Shown: positions 7,129-13,806, counted from the first letter of the stretch. The stretch is 14,665 nt of DNA from CAVSWN01 sp046728115 (GCA_046728115.1 JBKPDW010000249.1:1-14665), one strand, 5' to 3'. The notes: a model not told the origin generated them from the sequence alone. Translations and numbers: made by a program.

Positions 7129-8012
7129 TGGATACGTCGATGCTGGAGTTTCTCGCGGCGCCATTTGTCGCGAGCCTGATTCTCACGGGGATCCACGCGT
7201 ACCTCGGTGTCCACGTCGTCGAGCGCGGCGTGATCTTCGTCGATTTGTCGCTCGCGCAGATCGCGGCGCTCGGCGCAACCATCGCGCTGCTGATGCCCAT
7301 CTCCAACGGCGATCCGCATGCAGGTGTGGTCTACTGGATCAGCCTGGCGTTCACGTTTCTGGGCGCCTTGGTCTTTTCGACGATCCGCAGCAAGCGTGCC
7401 CGCATTCCGCAGGAGGCGATCATCGGGATCTGCTACGCCGTAGCTTCGGCGGCCGCGATTCTGGCGATGAGCAAAGCAACATCGGAGAGTGAACACCTGA
7501 AAGACATGCTGGTCGGCAACATTCTCGCGGTGTCGTGGCCCGAGGTCCGGAAGACCGCGGCGTTGTACGGCGTCATCGGGCTGTTCCACTACGTGTTTCG
7601 GAAGAAGTTCCTGGCGATTTCAATGGACCCCAAACGAGCCGAGGCCCAGGGGATTTCCATTCGCGCCTGGGATTTCCTTTTTTACGCGTCGTTCGGTTTC
7701 GTCGTCACCTCGTCGGTGGCAATTGCCGGCGTACTGCTCGTGTTCTGCTATCTGATCGTGCCGTCGGTCGCGGCCATGCTGTACTCCGACACGATCGGAA
7801 AGCGCCTCGCGATCGGCTGGACGATGGGGACCATCGTGTCGGCTCTCGGAGTGTACCTGTCGCTGAAGCTCGATCTGCCGACGGGCGCGACCATCGTCTG
7901 CACGTTTGGTCTGGTTCTGATTATCCTGGCGGCCGTACGTCCCTTGATTCAGCGGCAGGTGGCGGCTGACTTCCATCAGATCGACTACGCCGATCGCGCT
8001 CACGGCTCCTGA
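7128..8012 (+). CDS. Metal ABC transporter permease (ZnuB/MntB, ABC-3 family)
   Basis: This is the inner-membrane channel subunit of a zinc/manganese-type ABC importer, 294 residues with about eight hydrophobic helices. Family features seen are the early VERGVIFVDLSLAQIAALGA segment, the cytoplasmic EAIIGICYA region, and the conserved C-terminal stretches IAGVLLVFCYLIVPSVAA and LDLPTGATIV. Its ATG shares an A with the stop codon of the binding-protein gene (TAATG), so translation is coupled. The gene ends in TGATG, which starts the next small gene. The open frame extends far upstream through the binding-protein gene, but that part is out of frame with it and is not protein. The partner ATPase is not encoded anywhere in this window. 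Confidence 0.93.
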   Translation: MDTSMLEFLAAPFVASLILTGIHAYLGVHVVERGVIFVDLSLAQIAALGATIALLMPISNGDPHAGVVYWISLAFTFLGALVFSTIRSKRARIPQEAIIGICYAVASAAAILAMSKATSESEHLKDMLVGNILAVSWPEVRKTAALYGVIGLFHYVFRKKFLAISMDPKRAEAQGISIRAWDFLFYASFGFVVTSSVAIAGVLLVFCYLIVPSVAAMLYSDTIGKRLAIGWTMGTIVSALGVYLSLKLDLPTGATIVCTFGLVLIILAAVRPLIQRQVAADFHQIDYADRAHGS

Positions 8013-8203
8013 TGCAGTGCCGTCAATGCGGCGCCGAGATCGCCGATAAAGCGCTCATTTGCTATCGCTGCGGGACCGCCACGATGGAGGCGAAATACAA
8101 ACCTGCCGCGATGCGGGAGCGACGATCGTATCGGACACCCATCACGATCGTGGTCGTGTTGATCGTCGCACTCACGCTGCTGGCGATGTATTTGATCCGT
8201 TGA
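8012..8203 (+). CDS. Small zinc-ribbon membrane protein
   Basis: This 63-residue protein starts with a zinc-ribbon knuckle pair, MQCRQCGAEI and CYRCG (CxxC-x13-CxxC), then has a basic linker (RERRSYR) and one C-terminal transmembrane helix (about residues 44-61, ITIVVVLIVALTLLAMYL). By the positive-inside rule the zinc ribbon should face the cytoplasm. Its ATG overlaps the permease stop (TGATG), which suggests reinitiation and a stoichiometric link to the transporter. No independent ribosome-binding site is visible. Zinc-ribbon plus one helix is a common minimal architecture with no fixed function. In this position it could sense cytoplasmic metal, shape the permease, or help recruit an ATPase (all inference). 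Confidence 0.75.
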   Translation: MQCRQCGAEIADKALICYRCGTATMEAKYKPAAMRERRSYRTPITIVVVLIVALTLLAMYLIR

Positions 8204-8238
8204 GATTTCGGGTTCGAAGCGCGAGCCCTTCAACCCTC

Positions 8239-8263
8239 GCTCGCCGCGAAATTGCGGGCGAGC
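8239..8263. terminator. Hairpin downstream of the metal operon (possible terminator)
   Basis: GCTCGCC (8239-8245) pairs perfectly with GGCGAGC (8257-8263) around an 11-nt loop, 36 bp after the last stop of the operon. No T-tract follows, so intrinsic termination is doubtful. Confidence 0.3.
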
Positions 8264-8302
8264 CTCGACGAGACGCGCCGGAGCGTTGGCGGATGCGATC
8301 AG

Positions 8303-8348
8303 GGCGAGCGTCGTCATCCCGAGGCGCGCCGGGCGCTCGTCGCTCGCC
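8303..8348. repeat. 8-bp inverted repeat ahead of the 8365 gene
   Basis: GGCGAGCG (8303-8310) and CGCTCGCC (8341-8348) are perfect inverted copies spaced by 30 bp. The right arm ends 4 bp before the -10-like hexamer at 8353. It may be an operator or simply GC-rich coincidence. The wider 8204-8364 gap holds no gene that I can support. Confidence 0.3.
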
Positions 8349-8352
8349 ATGC

Positions 8353-8358
8353 GATAAT
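8353..8358 (+). promoter_or_regulatory. Candidate -10 box of the 8365 gene (leaderless)
   Basis: GATAAT (one mismatch to TATAAT) is followed by six bases and the ATG at 8365, the same spacing as at 2029-2041. Initiation 7 nt after the box would fall on the A of the ATG. There is no Shine-Dalgarno sequence and no clear -35 hexamer. Confidence 0.5.
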
Positions 8359-8364
8359 TGATTC

Positions 8365-8673
8365 ATGCAGCCGCGCGCGGCCATTCGCCTCGCCAGGGCG
8401 CTGTGGATCGTGTGGGCCATCATCGTGTGGAACGTGGTGTTCGACCACGTGATCGTCGTGGCCGGCCGGAACTACATCTACGCCGCCGGTCGTGCCGCCG
8501 CGGGCGATCATCCCGTGTTTGTCAACATCGACGACTGGATGCGTCCGGCGGTCACTCGCGCGTTGTGGGTCGCCAGCGGATCGGCCGGAGCCATCATCCT
8601 GACGGGCCTCGTGGCGATCCGTTTTGCCGCGTCACACGAGCCTCAATCCAAGTCTGTCGAGCCCGTGAGGTAA
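8365..8673 (+). CDS. Small hypothetical membrane protein, two predicted helices
   Basis: I do not recognise this 102-residue protein. It has two hydrophobic helices, at about residues 13-33 (LWIVWAIIVWNVVFDHVIVV) and 68-87 (LWVASGSAGAIILTGLVAIRF). A roughly 35-residue loop between them contains NYIYAAG and FVNIDDWMRP. The N-terminus is basic, so both ends probably lie in the cytoplasm with the loop outside. The start is supported by the GATAAT hexamer 6 bp upstream and by the absence of any other reasonable ATG. The next gene starts only 4 bp after its stop, so the two form a transcription unit. A functional link to that biosynthetic enzyme is not evident. Confidence 0.75.
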   Translation: MQPRAAIRLARALWIVWAIIVWNVVFDHVIVVAGRNYIYAAGRAAAGDHPVFVNIDDWMRPAVTRALWVASGSAGAIILTGLVAIRFAASHEPQSKSVEPVR

Positions 8674-8677
8674 CCCA

Positions 8678-9919
8678 GTGCGCCACGCGCCGCATCCGCT
8701 GATTCACGACTGGAACCACGACGCTGCGGGTCCGCGCCCGATCGCCATGCTCGATGACGAGACCTTGCGCGACGGGTTGCAGTCGCCGTCGGTGCGTGCT
8801 CCGAGCATCGAGGAGAAGATCAACATCCTCCACCACATGGACGGCCTCGGAATCGACACAGCCGACATCGGCCTGCCTGGCGCCGGGCCGCATGTAGTCC
8901 GCGATGTCGAGCGCCTCGCTCGCACGATTGGCGACGGCCGTCTGAGCATCCGCGCGAATTGCGCGGCACGCACGCTGATCTCCGACATCCAGCCGATCGC
9001 CGAGATTCAGCAGCGCACGGGCGTGCCGATCGAGTGCTGCGCCTTCATCGGCTCGAGCCCCATCCGGCAGTACGCGGAGGGCTGGACAATCGAATTCCTC
9101 AAGAAGGCCACGGAGGACGCGCTGACCTTTGCCACCAGGCAGGGGTTGACGACGATGTACGTGACCGAGGATACGACCCGGGCGGATCCCGAATCGCTGC
9201 GCCTGCTCTACACGACCGCGATCCGGGCCGGCGCCTCACGGCTCTGCGTGGCCGACACGGTGGGATATGCGACGCCGACCGGCGCCAGGGCCGTCGTGCG
9301 ATTCGTCAAGTCGCTCGTCGAGGAGCTCGGCGTCGACGTCGGCATCGACTGGCACGGACACAAGGATCGCGGGTTTGGCGTGGCGTCGAGCATCGCAGCG
9401 CTCGAGGCAGGCGCCACACGATTGCACGGTGCGGCGCTGGGAATCGGCGAACGCTGTGGGAACACGCCGATCGATCTGCTGCTGGTCAATCTGGTGATGA
9501 TGGGGTACCGCGAGCACGATCTGACAGGCTTGCCCGCATATTGCCAGGCCGTCGCACGAGCATGCGATGTGCGCATTGCGCCGAATTATCCGGTCGTGGG
9601 GGCCGATGCATTTCGCACGGCCACGGGCGTGCACGCGGCCGCGGTCGTCAAGGCATTCCGGAAAGGCGATCGCGCGCTGATGGACGCCGTCTATGCCGCC
9701 GTGCCGGCGAGCCTCGTCGGACGGGAACAGGAGATCGAAATCGGCCCGCTGTCCGGGCGCTCGAACGTGGTGTTCTGGCTCGAGCGCCGGGGCCTCCCGG
9801 CATCCGACGAGATCGTGGACCGTGTGTTCGCGGCGGCCAAGGCGTCCCGTCGGACGCTCACGCACGGCCAGGTCCAGGCGATCGTCGACGAGGCGCGGCG
9901 ACTGGAGGTGAAGAGCTAG
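8678..9919 (+). CDS. 2-isopropylmalate/homocitrate synthase-family enzyme (DRE-TIM metallolyase), no regulatory domain
   Basis: This cytoplasmic enzyme condenses acetyl-CoA with a 2-oxo acid, most likely 2-oxoisovalerate to give 2-isopropylmalate (LeuA activity). The 413-residue TIM barrel shows DDETLRDGLQS (the DRE-TIM signature, about 26-36), metal ligands His226 and His228 in WHGHKDRGFG, and the GIGERCGNTPIDLLLVNL block (about 255-272). The accessory segment DAFRTATGVHAAAVVKA and the following helices are present. The protein stops where the leucine-binding regulatory domain would begin, so feedback control by that domain is absent. The start is a GTG, with GAGG about 9 nt upstream. leuC and leuD at the left edge support a leucine role, but homocitrate or citramalate synthase remains possible, so I give no symbol. 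Confidence 0.85.
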   Translation: MRHAPHPLIHDWNHDAAGPRPIAMLDDETLRDGLQSPSVRAPSIEEKINILHHMDGLGIDTADIGLPGAGPHVVRDVERLARTIGDGRLSIRANCAARTLISDIQPIAEIQQRTGVPIECCAFIGSSPIRQYAEGWTIEFLKKATEDALTFATRQGLTTMYVTEDTTRADPESLRLLYTTAIRAGASRLCVADTVGYATPTGARAVVRFVKSLVEELGVDVGIDWHGHKDRGFGVASSIAALEAGATRLHGAALGIGERCGNTPIDLLLVNLVMMGYREHDLTGLPAYCQAVARACDVRIAPNYPVVGADAFRTATGVHAAAVVKAFRKGDRALMDAVYAAVPASLVGREQEIEIGPLSGRSNVVFWLERRGLPASDEIVDRVFAAAKASRRTLTHGQVQAIVDEARRLEVKS

Positions 9920-9930
9920 AGTGCTTTTCG

Positions 9931-9968
9931 GGTCCGACCGCCTCGTAATCGAGGGACTTCTGCGGACC
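9931..9968. terminator. Nested hairpin between convergent genes (bidirectional terminator candidate)
   Basis: An outer stem GGTCCG (9931-9936) with CGGACC (9963-9968) encloses a second perfect hairpin, CCTCG-TAAT-CGAGG (9941-9954). It sits in the 82-bp gap between the stop codons of two convergent genes. There is no strong T-tract on either strand, apart from a CTTTT before the left arm that would read as A-rich on the other strand. Confidence 0.4.
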
Positions 9969-10001
9969 GGGTTGGAACGAGCGTGATCGGCGCGGCCGAC
10001 G

Positions 10002-11108
10002 CTATTTCTTCAGAAGGATGTCTTCGAAGAACTTGACGGCCCGCTGATCGTGCGATTGGCCGAGCCAGAAAAACGCCTGCTTTCGCACCTCCGGGTTCCT
10101 GTTGTTGCGCGCGATCTCGATCAGTTTCGGCACGCCTTCCTCGCTCGGCAGCTGACTGAGAGCAAACACCGCTTTCTTCTTCACCTCGGTATCCGGATCG
10201 TTTTCGATGGCGCCGGAGATGGCGGTGACGGCCTCTCGACCGGCTCTCTGTGCCAGCCAGAACAGCGCCTGGCCGCGGACGCGGGGGCTGCGGTCGTTTC
10301 TCGCTGTAGCGAGCAGGGTCGTCAACGCGGACGGCTGCCTGCTCTGAGACAGGCCGAACGTAACCTTTTCGCGCACTTTATCGCTCGGATCCTCGGCGAT
10401 CATGCGCGCAAGCAGCCGCGCTCCCGCCTCGCCGCGCGAGTTGCCGAGCCAGAAGGACGTTTCGCCACGTAGCCACTCGGGCTGGGTCGTCGCGACGAAC
10501 CGCTCGAGCGCGCGGTCGGCCGCGGGCGCGTCATGAAGGGCGATGGCATGCATGGCGGTCTTGGCTACACGCTCGCGCTGGTCGGCGGCATCAGTCGCGG
10601 TGACCAGTGACGACAACCACGCGATGCTGGCGTCGGCGGTCACGCCAGTGAGCCAGACCACAGACATGCCGCCGGCGTCCACATCGCAGTCGGGTGTGAA
10701 CGTTCTGAGACGTTGCACCACACCGCGTTCGACGCGCGCTACCACCAGAAACTCCGTCGGCGGTTCGAGGGTGATCCGCCCACCTCGCTGCGCTGCATCG
10801 CCCGTCGTCATCGTGACGCCGCCGCCACTTTCCAGCCGGCAGATGCCGCCGCTGAAGCTGTCGCCAGGCCCGAATGTGTCGGAGCAGCACATCTGCCGAG
10901 GGCCGGCGACCATCGGCACGCGGTACGCAAGCCAAGTTGGCGCCGTTACCGCGCGCACTTCGCCTTCGATCCCCTGCGCCGCGGCGCGCGTCTCCGCGCG
11001 CGCGTTCGTAAAGCGGCCCTGTGCACGCGCCGTCGGCGCTGTCACAAGCACGATGCACAACCCGGCGAGCACCTTGCGCGGTCCAGCGAGCACCTTGCGC
11101 AATGTCAT
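10002..11108 (-). CDS. Exported HEAT-repeat protein (second of pair)
   Basis: The 368-residue product has a signal segment (about residues 12-30, ending TAPTARAQ), then a unique region (about 31-170) with four scattered Cys (74, 75, 90, 141) that could form disulfides. HEAT-type alpha repeats run from about 175 to the end. The repeats recur roughly every 31 residues with cores such as VRGQALFWLAQ, VKKKAVFALSQ and VRKQAFFWLGQ. Such arrays form curved scaffolds for binding other proteins. The gene starts with ATG overlapping the stop of the upstream HEAT gene (ATGA), with GGAG 8 nt before it. It is the last gene of the sigma/anti-sigma operon. The N-terminal coding DNA holds a 21-bp duplication (LRKVLAGPRKVLAG). 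The partner is unknown. Confidence 0.85.
   Translation of the reverse strand: MTLRKVLAGPRKVLAGLCIVLVTAPTARAQGRFTNARAETRAAAQGIEGEVRAVTAPTWLAYRVPMVAGPRQMCCSDTFGPGDSFSGGICRLESGGGVTMTTGDAAQRGGRITLEPPTEFLVVARVERGVVQRLRTFTPDCDVDAGGMSVVWLTGVTADASIAWLSSLVTATDAADQRERVAKTAMHAIALHDAPAADRALERFVATTQPEWLRGETSFWLGNSRGEAGARLLARMIAEDPSDKVREKVTFGLSQSRQPSALTTLLATARNDRSPRVRGQALFWLAQRAGREAVTAISGAIENDPDTEVKKKAVFALSQLPSEEGVPKLIEIARNNRNPEVRKQAFFWLGQSHDQRAVKFFEDILLKK
11065..11100 (-). repeat. 21-bp in-frame duplication in the signal-peptide coding region
   Basis: A 15-bp block at 11065-11079 is repeated exactly at 11086-11100, a period of 21 bp or seven codons. It encodes RKVLAG twice (RKVLAGP, RKVLAG) just after the start codon, lengthening the positively charged n-region of the signal peptide without breaking the frame. 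Confidence 0.85.
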
Positions 11109-12397
11109 TTCAACAACTCCAACAAGTAGTCGGTCACTTCCTTCGAACCATGCATGACCGACATCTTGGAGACAATTTCTTTCTTCATCGCGGGATCCTT
11201 TTCGGCGCGCGCCAGCTCCACGAGCGCGCGCCCGTTGTTCTGCAAGAACAGCGCGTTGATGGCTTCCTTCCGGATCTCCGGAGTGGTGTCCGACTGATAG
11301 ATCGCTTTGATGGCGTCGGCGGTCTTGGCCGAGCCCATCAGGCCAAGATTACGCACGGCTGCGCGCCGCAGCTGCGGATCCTTTTCGGTCTTCGCAAGCT
11401 CGATCAGCTTGTCAGCATTGCCGCCGACGAACATCGCCTGGATGATTCGCTTCTTGACGTCGACGGACGTCTCCGACGAGTACAGCTCGGCCAGCTCCGC
11501 ATGCGCGCCCATCACGCCGAGTTGCTGAACCGCTTCGCCGCGAAGCCCGGCGTCGGTTTCGGTCTTCGCCAGAGCCAGCAGGCGCGCGCGGTCGCCCGAC
11601 ACCATGAAGCTCCGGATGATCGAGCGCTTGACGGCGGGGTCCGACGAGGCGCGATACACATCGGCCAGGATTTGCCGGTTGTCCGATCCGCCCATGATGC
11701 CGAGATAGTGAATCGCGCGAAGCTGGAGGTCGGGGTTCGAGCCGCCCTTCGCGACGTTGGCGATGATCTCGCGCGCACGCGCCGATCCGCTCTGGCTCAG
11801 CACGAAGAGCGCGCGATCCTTCACCTTCGGCGAGTTCGCGCCGGCGAGTATCTGGTCGATAATCGGCAGCGCTCGATCGGCGTCGCTCTGCATCAGGCCG
11901 CGTAGCGCCATCAGCTTCAGCTCTTCGTCGTTCTGCCCTTCAGGCGACACCGGCTGTCCGGACGCCTGCCGAATCTCCACGTCCAGCGCCCTGGCGTCCT
12001 TGAGCCAGCGGCTGTCCTTGAAGCGCTGCTGCAAGTCAGCCAGTGCACTCAACGCATCGGCACGGCGTCCGAGCTTGGCCAGGCTGTACGCCTTCCAATA
12101 GAGCGCAGCGTCGGTGCGGCTGGTCTTCATCTCGATCAGCCGATCGAACCGATCGAGCGCGCGTTCGTACTTGCCATCTTCGATCGCTTCGCGGCCCGCG
12201 TTGTACAGGTCGTCGGCGCGATCGTCCATTTCGGCAGCGAGTGGCGCGCCTGGACGCAGCGAGAACACCGCTCCCGCCGGTCCGGTGGGCTGCGTGCCCA
12301 GCGGAGCGGGGCCGGCGCCGACGGGCTGCGCGGCTGACGAAGCCGCGAGGGCTGCGGCGAAGAGAAACGTGAGTGGGACGGTTCGTATGATGTCCAT
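11105..12397 (-). CDS. Exported TPR plus HEAT-repeat protein (first of pair)
   Basis: The 430-residue product begins with a Sec signal ending near residue 24 (AALAASSAAQ). A low-complexity Gly/Pro/Ala linker follows, then a TPR-like helical region (about 58-130, with YNAGREAIEDGKYERALDRF), and then a long HEAT array (about 155-430). Array cores include LQLRAIHYLGIMG, LRGEAVQQLGVMG and LRRAAVRNLGLMG, repeating about every 31 residues. An upstream in-frame ATG at 12475 would bury the signal peptide and overlap the anti-sigma gene by 74 bp, so I chose the ATG at 12397, four bases after the anti-sigma stop. It is probably a periplasmic scaffold. Its place in an ECF operon suggests that it acts in the sensed process or in signal transmission (inference). 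The downstream HEAT gene overlaps its stop. Confidence 0.87.
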   Translation of the reverse strand: MDIIRTVPLTFLFAAALAASSAAQPVGAGPAPLGTQPTGPAGAVFSLRPGAPLAAEMDDRADDLYNAGREAIEDGKYERALDRFDRLIEMKTSRTDAALYWKAYSLAKLGRRADALSALADLQQRFKDSRWLKDARALDVEIRQASGQPVSPEGQNDEELKLMALRGLMQSDADRALPIIDQILAGANSPKVKDRALFVLSQSGSARAREIIANVAKGGSNPDLQLRAIHYLGIMGGSDNRQILADVYRASSDPAVKRSIIRSFMVSGDRARLLALAKTETDAGLRGEAVQQLGVMGAHAELAELYSSETSVDVKKRIIQAMFVGGNADKLIELAKTEKDPQLRRAAVRNLGLMGSAKTADAIKAIYQSDTTPEIRKEAINALFLQNNGRALVELARAEKDPAMKKEIVSKMSVMHGSKEVTDYLLELLK

Positions 12398-12401
12398 GGC
12401 G

Positions 12402-13202
12402 TTAGCTGAATCTCCGCGTTGATGGGCGCGGGCCGGTGACAGTCCCGGGCGCGTCTTCGCGCTGCCGGAGTTCATCGCTCAAGACCCGCACTTTGAAGAG
12501 CAGTGCCGCTGCATCGATGCGGCGCCGGATTTGATCGAGATCCGCTGCCGAGATCGGCGACGGGCTGTGCACGATTTCCAGGAGGCTGCGTTCGAGATCG
12601 TCCAGCACGGCGGCGACCGATTGCTCGCCTGTATCCTCCGCGTCCTGTCGATACAGACGGCTCGTGGCCAGCAGATCGTCGGCCCAACGCTGTTCCGCCG
12701 AGATGTCCGTGCGATCCGTGGCGTTCATGATGTCGGTGAGCACCCGCTCGGAACGGTCGAGGTGATCAGCGACCGAGGTCAGCAGAATGCGCTGGCGCGT
12801 GTTCGCATCGGTCCCCGAGGTGGTCCCGGTTCCCGTGGCCACCTCGATCGGGCGCGGCGTGGTCGATCCCGATCGCGGCCACACGCGGCCCGCGATGAAC
12901 GCCGCCGCGACGAGCGCGGCGGCCGCGGCGCCGAACGCGAGCCGATTCCATCGCAGCCACGACATCAGCCAGGGCCCCTCCTGTTCCGGCAGCTTGTGCC
13001 GGATTCGCTGCCAGACTTCGAGGCCGTACTGGTCGCCGCGTTCCGGCGGCTCCGGCACAGCGATCACGTCCAGCGTCCCCGCAATCGCGCGATAGCTCGT
13101 CGCGCACGACGCGCATTCGCCGAGATGATGCTCGATCGCCGCGCGCGATCGCCCCTCGCCGTAGTAGTAGAGAACCAGATCGTCGTCTGTGTAATGACTC
13201 AC
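12402..13202 (-). CDS. Membrane anti-sigma factor with zinc-finger domain (zf-HC2/ZAS type)
   Basis: This protein should hold the co-encoded ECF sigma factor inactive at the membrane until a signal arrives. The 266 residues show the anti-sigma zinc motif H-x3-C-x2-C (His26, Cys30, Cys33 in HHLGECASC), and one transmembrane helix at about 88-107 (RLAFGAAAAALVAAAFIAGRV). An outer domain of about 150 residues rich in charged helices follows (RRRIDAAALLFKVRVLSDELRQRE near its end). The start is GTG at 13202, overlapping the sigma stop as GTGA, with GAGGAG about 5 nt upstream, so the two are made together. The first HEAT gene follows after 4 bp. The alpha-helical outer domain is the likely sensor; what it senses is unknown. 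Confidence 0.92.
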   Translation of the reverse strand: MSHYTDDDLVLYYYGEGRSRAAIEHHLGECASCATSYRAIAGTLDVIAVPEPPERGDQYGLEVWQRIRHKLPEQEGPWLMSWLRWNRLAFGAAAAALVAAAFIAGRVWPRSGSTTPRPIEVATGTGTTSGTDANTRQRILLTSVADHLDRSERVLTDIMNATDRTDISAEQRWADDLLATSRLYRQDAEDTGEQSVAAVLDDLERSLLEIVHSPSPISAADLDQIRRRIDAAALLFKVRVLSDELRQREDAPGTVTGPRPSTRRFS

Positions 13203-13768
13203 GACTCTCCTCGCAAGGGCTGAAGGACGATTCGCAGCTTCTTCACCGCGCGAAACACGCTGTGTTTCGCCGCACTGATCCCCAGACCGAGGGTGTTGCT
13301 GATTTCTTCGATGGACCTACCTTCGCAATGCCGCAGTGTGAACGCCGCGCGCTCGAGCGGGCTGAGATCGTCAAGCGCCTCTCGGACTCGCGCCGCGATT
13401 TCGGCGCTGCGAGCCAGGCGCTCGGGGCCCGGGATCTCGCCCGCGGGGATCTCTGCGGCGCGATCGAGGCTCTCGCTGCGCGTCTGGTCGTGCCGGGCAT
13501 GTTTGGCGCGCATCAAATCCACCGAGCAGTTGGCCACGATCCGGTAGAGCCAGGTCCCGAAGTTCGCTCGCGACTCGAACCGGCCCAGCTGTCGGTACGC
13601 TCGAAGGAAGCTTTCCTGCACCACATCTTCTGCATCCTGCTCATTGCCCGTCATCCGGTACGCAAGGCGAAAGGCATTCCGGCTGTGACGCTCCACGAGC
13701 GCGCGAAACGCCTCGCTGTCGCCCTGGCGGGCACGGGCCAGGGCGGCTGTTGCCTCGGTGGCGTCCAT
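13199..13768 (-). CDS. ECF RNA polymerase sigma factor (RpoE-like)
   Basis: This group 4 sigma factor directs RNA polymerase to a small regulon. The 189-residue product shows region 2 (about 20-88: LVERHSRNAFRLAYRMTG, then DAEDVVQESFLRAYR and FGTWLYRIVANCSVDLMR) and region 4 (about 125-180: LSPLERAAFTLRHCEGRSIEEIS, then a helix-turn-helix ending VKKLRIVLQ). Region 3 is absent, as expected for this group. The ATG at 13768 is supported by the immediate MDATEATAALARARQGD start, typical for the family. A promoter-like AAC-N16-CGTC and a perfect palindrome lie just upstream. It is the first gene of a four-gene operon that includes its anti-sigma factor, so positive autoregulation is likely. Confidence 0.95.
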   Translation of the reverse strand: MDATEATAALARARQGDSEAFRALVERHSRNAFRLAYRMTGNEQDAEDVVQESFLRAYRQLGRFESRANFGTWLYRIVANCSVDLMRAKHARHDQTRSESLDRAAEIPAGEIPGPERLARSAEIAARVREALDDLSPLERAAFTLRHCEGRSIEEISNTLGLGISAAKHSVFRAVKKLRIVLQPLRGES

Positions 13769-13778
13769 CTCCCATCCA

Positions 13779-13797
13779 GCTTAGACGGGCTCTAAGC
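13779..13797. promoter_or_regulatory. Perfect 7-bp palindrome overlapping the sigma promoter (operator or leader hairpin)
   Basis: GCTTAGA (13779-13785) and TCTAAGC (13791-13797) are perfect inverted copies around a CGGGC spacer. It covers the putative -10 element and lies 10 bp before the sigma ATG. A dimeric repressor could bind here and block transcription. If transcription starts farther upstream, the RNA hairpin would sit just before the start codon. Confidence 0.45.
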
Positions 13798-13806
13798 CGC
13801 TGGGTT
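13784..13806 (-). promoter_or_regulatory. Candidate ECF-type promoter of the sigma operon
   Basis: Read on the minus strand, AAC (13806-13804) is followed after 16 nt by CGTC (13787-13784), the core spacing of many ECF-dependent promoters (AAC at -35, CGTC at -10). Initiation would fall near 13777, leaving a leader of about 9 nt. A second TAACCC lies 11 bp further upstream. This fits autoregulation, but the match is short. Confidence 0.4.

Noticed and set aside
9920..10001. tRNA-like remnant suggested by the nested stems
   Set aside because: There is no T-arm consensus, no acceptor pairing of seven bases and no CCA; two nested stems alone do not support a tRNA.
12398..12475. Upstream ATG start (12475) for the first HEAT protein
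   Set aside because: It would overlap the anti-sigma gene by 74 bp and place the signal peptide internally; the ATG at 12397 begins directly with a Sec signal.
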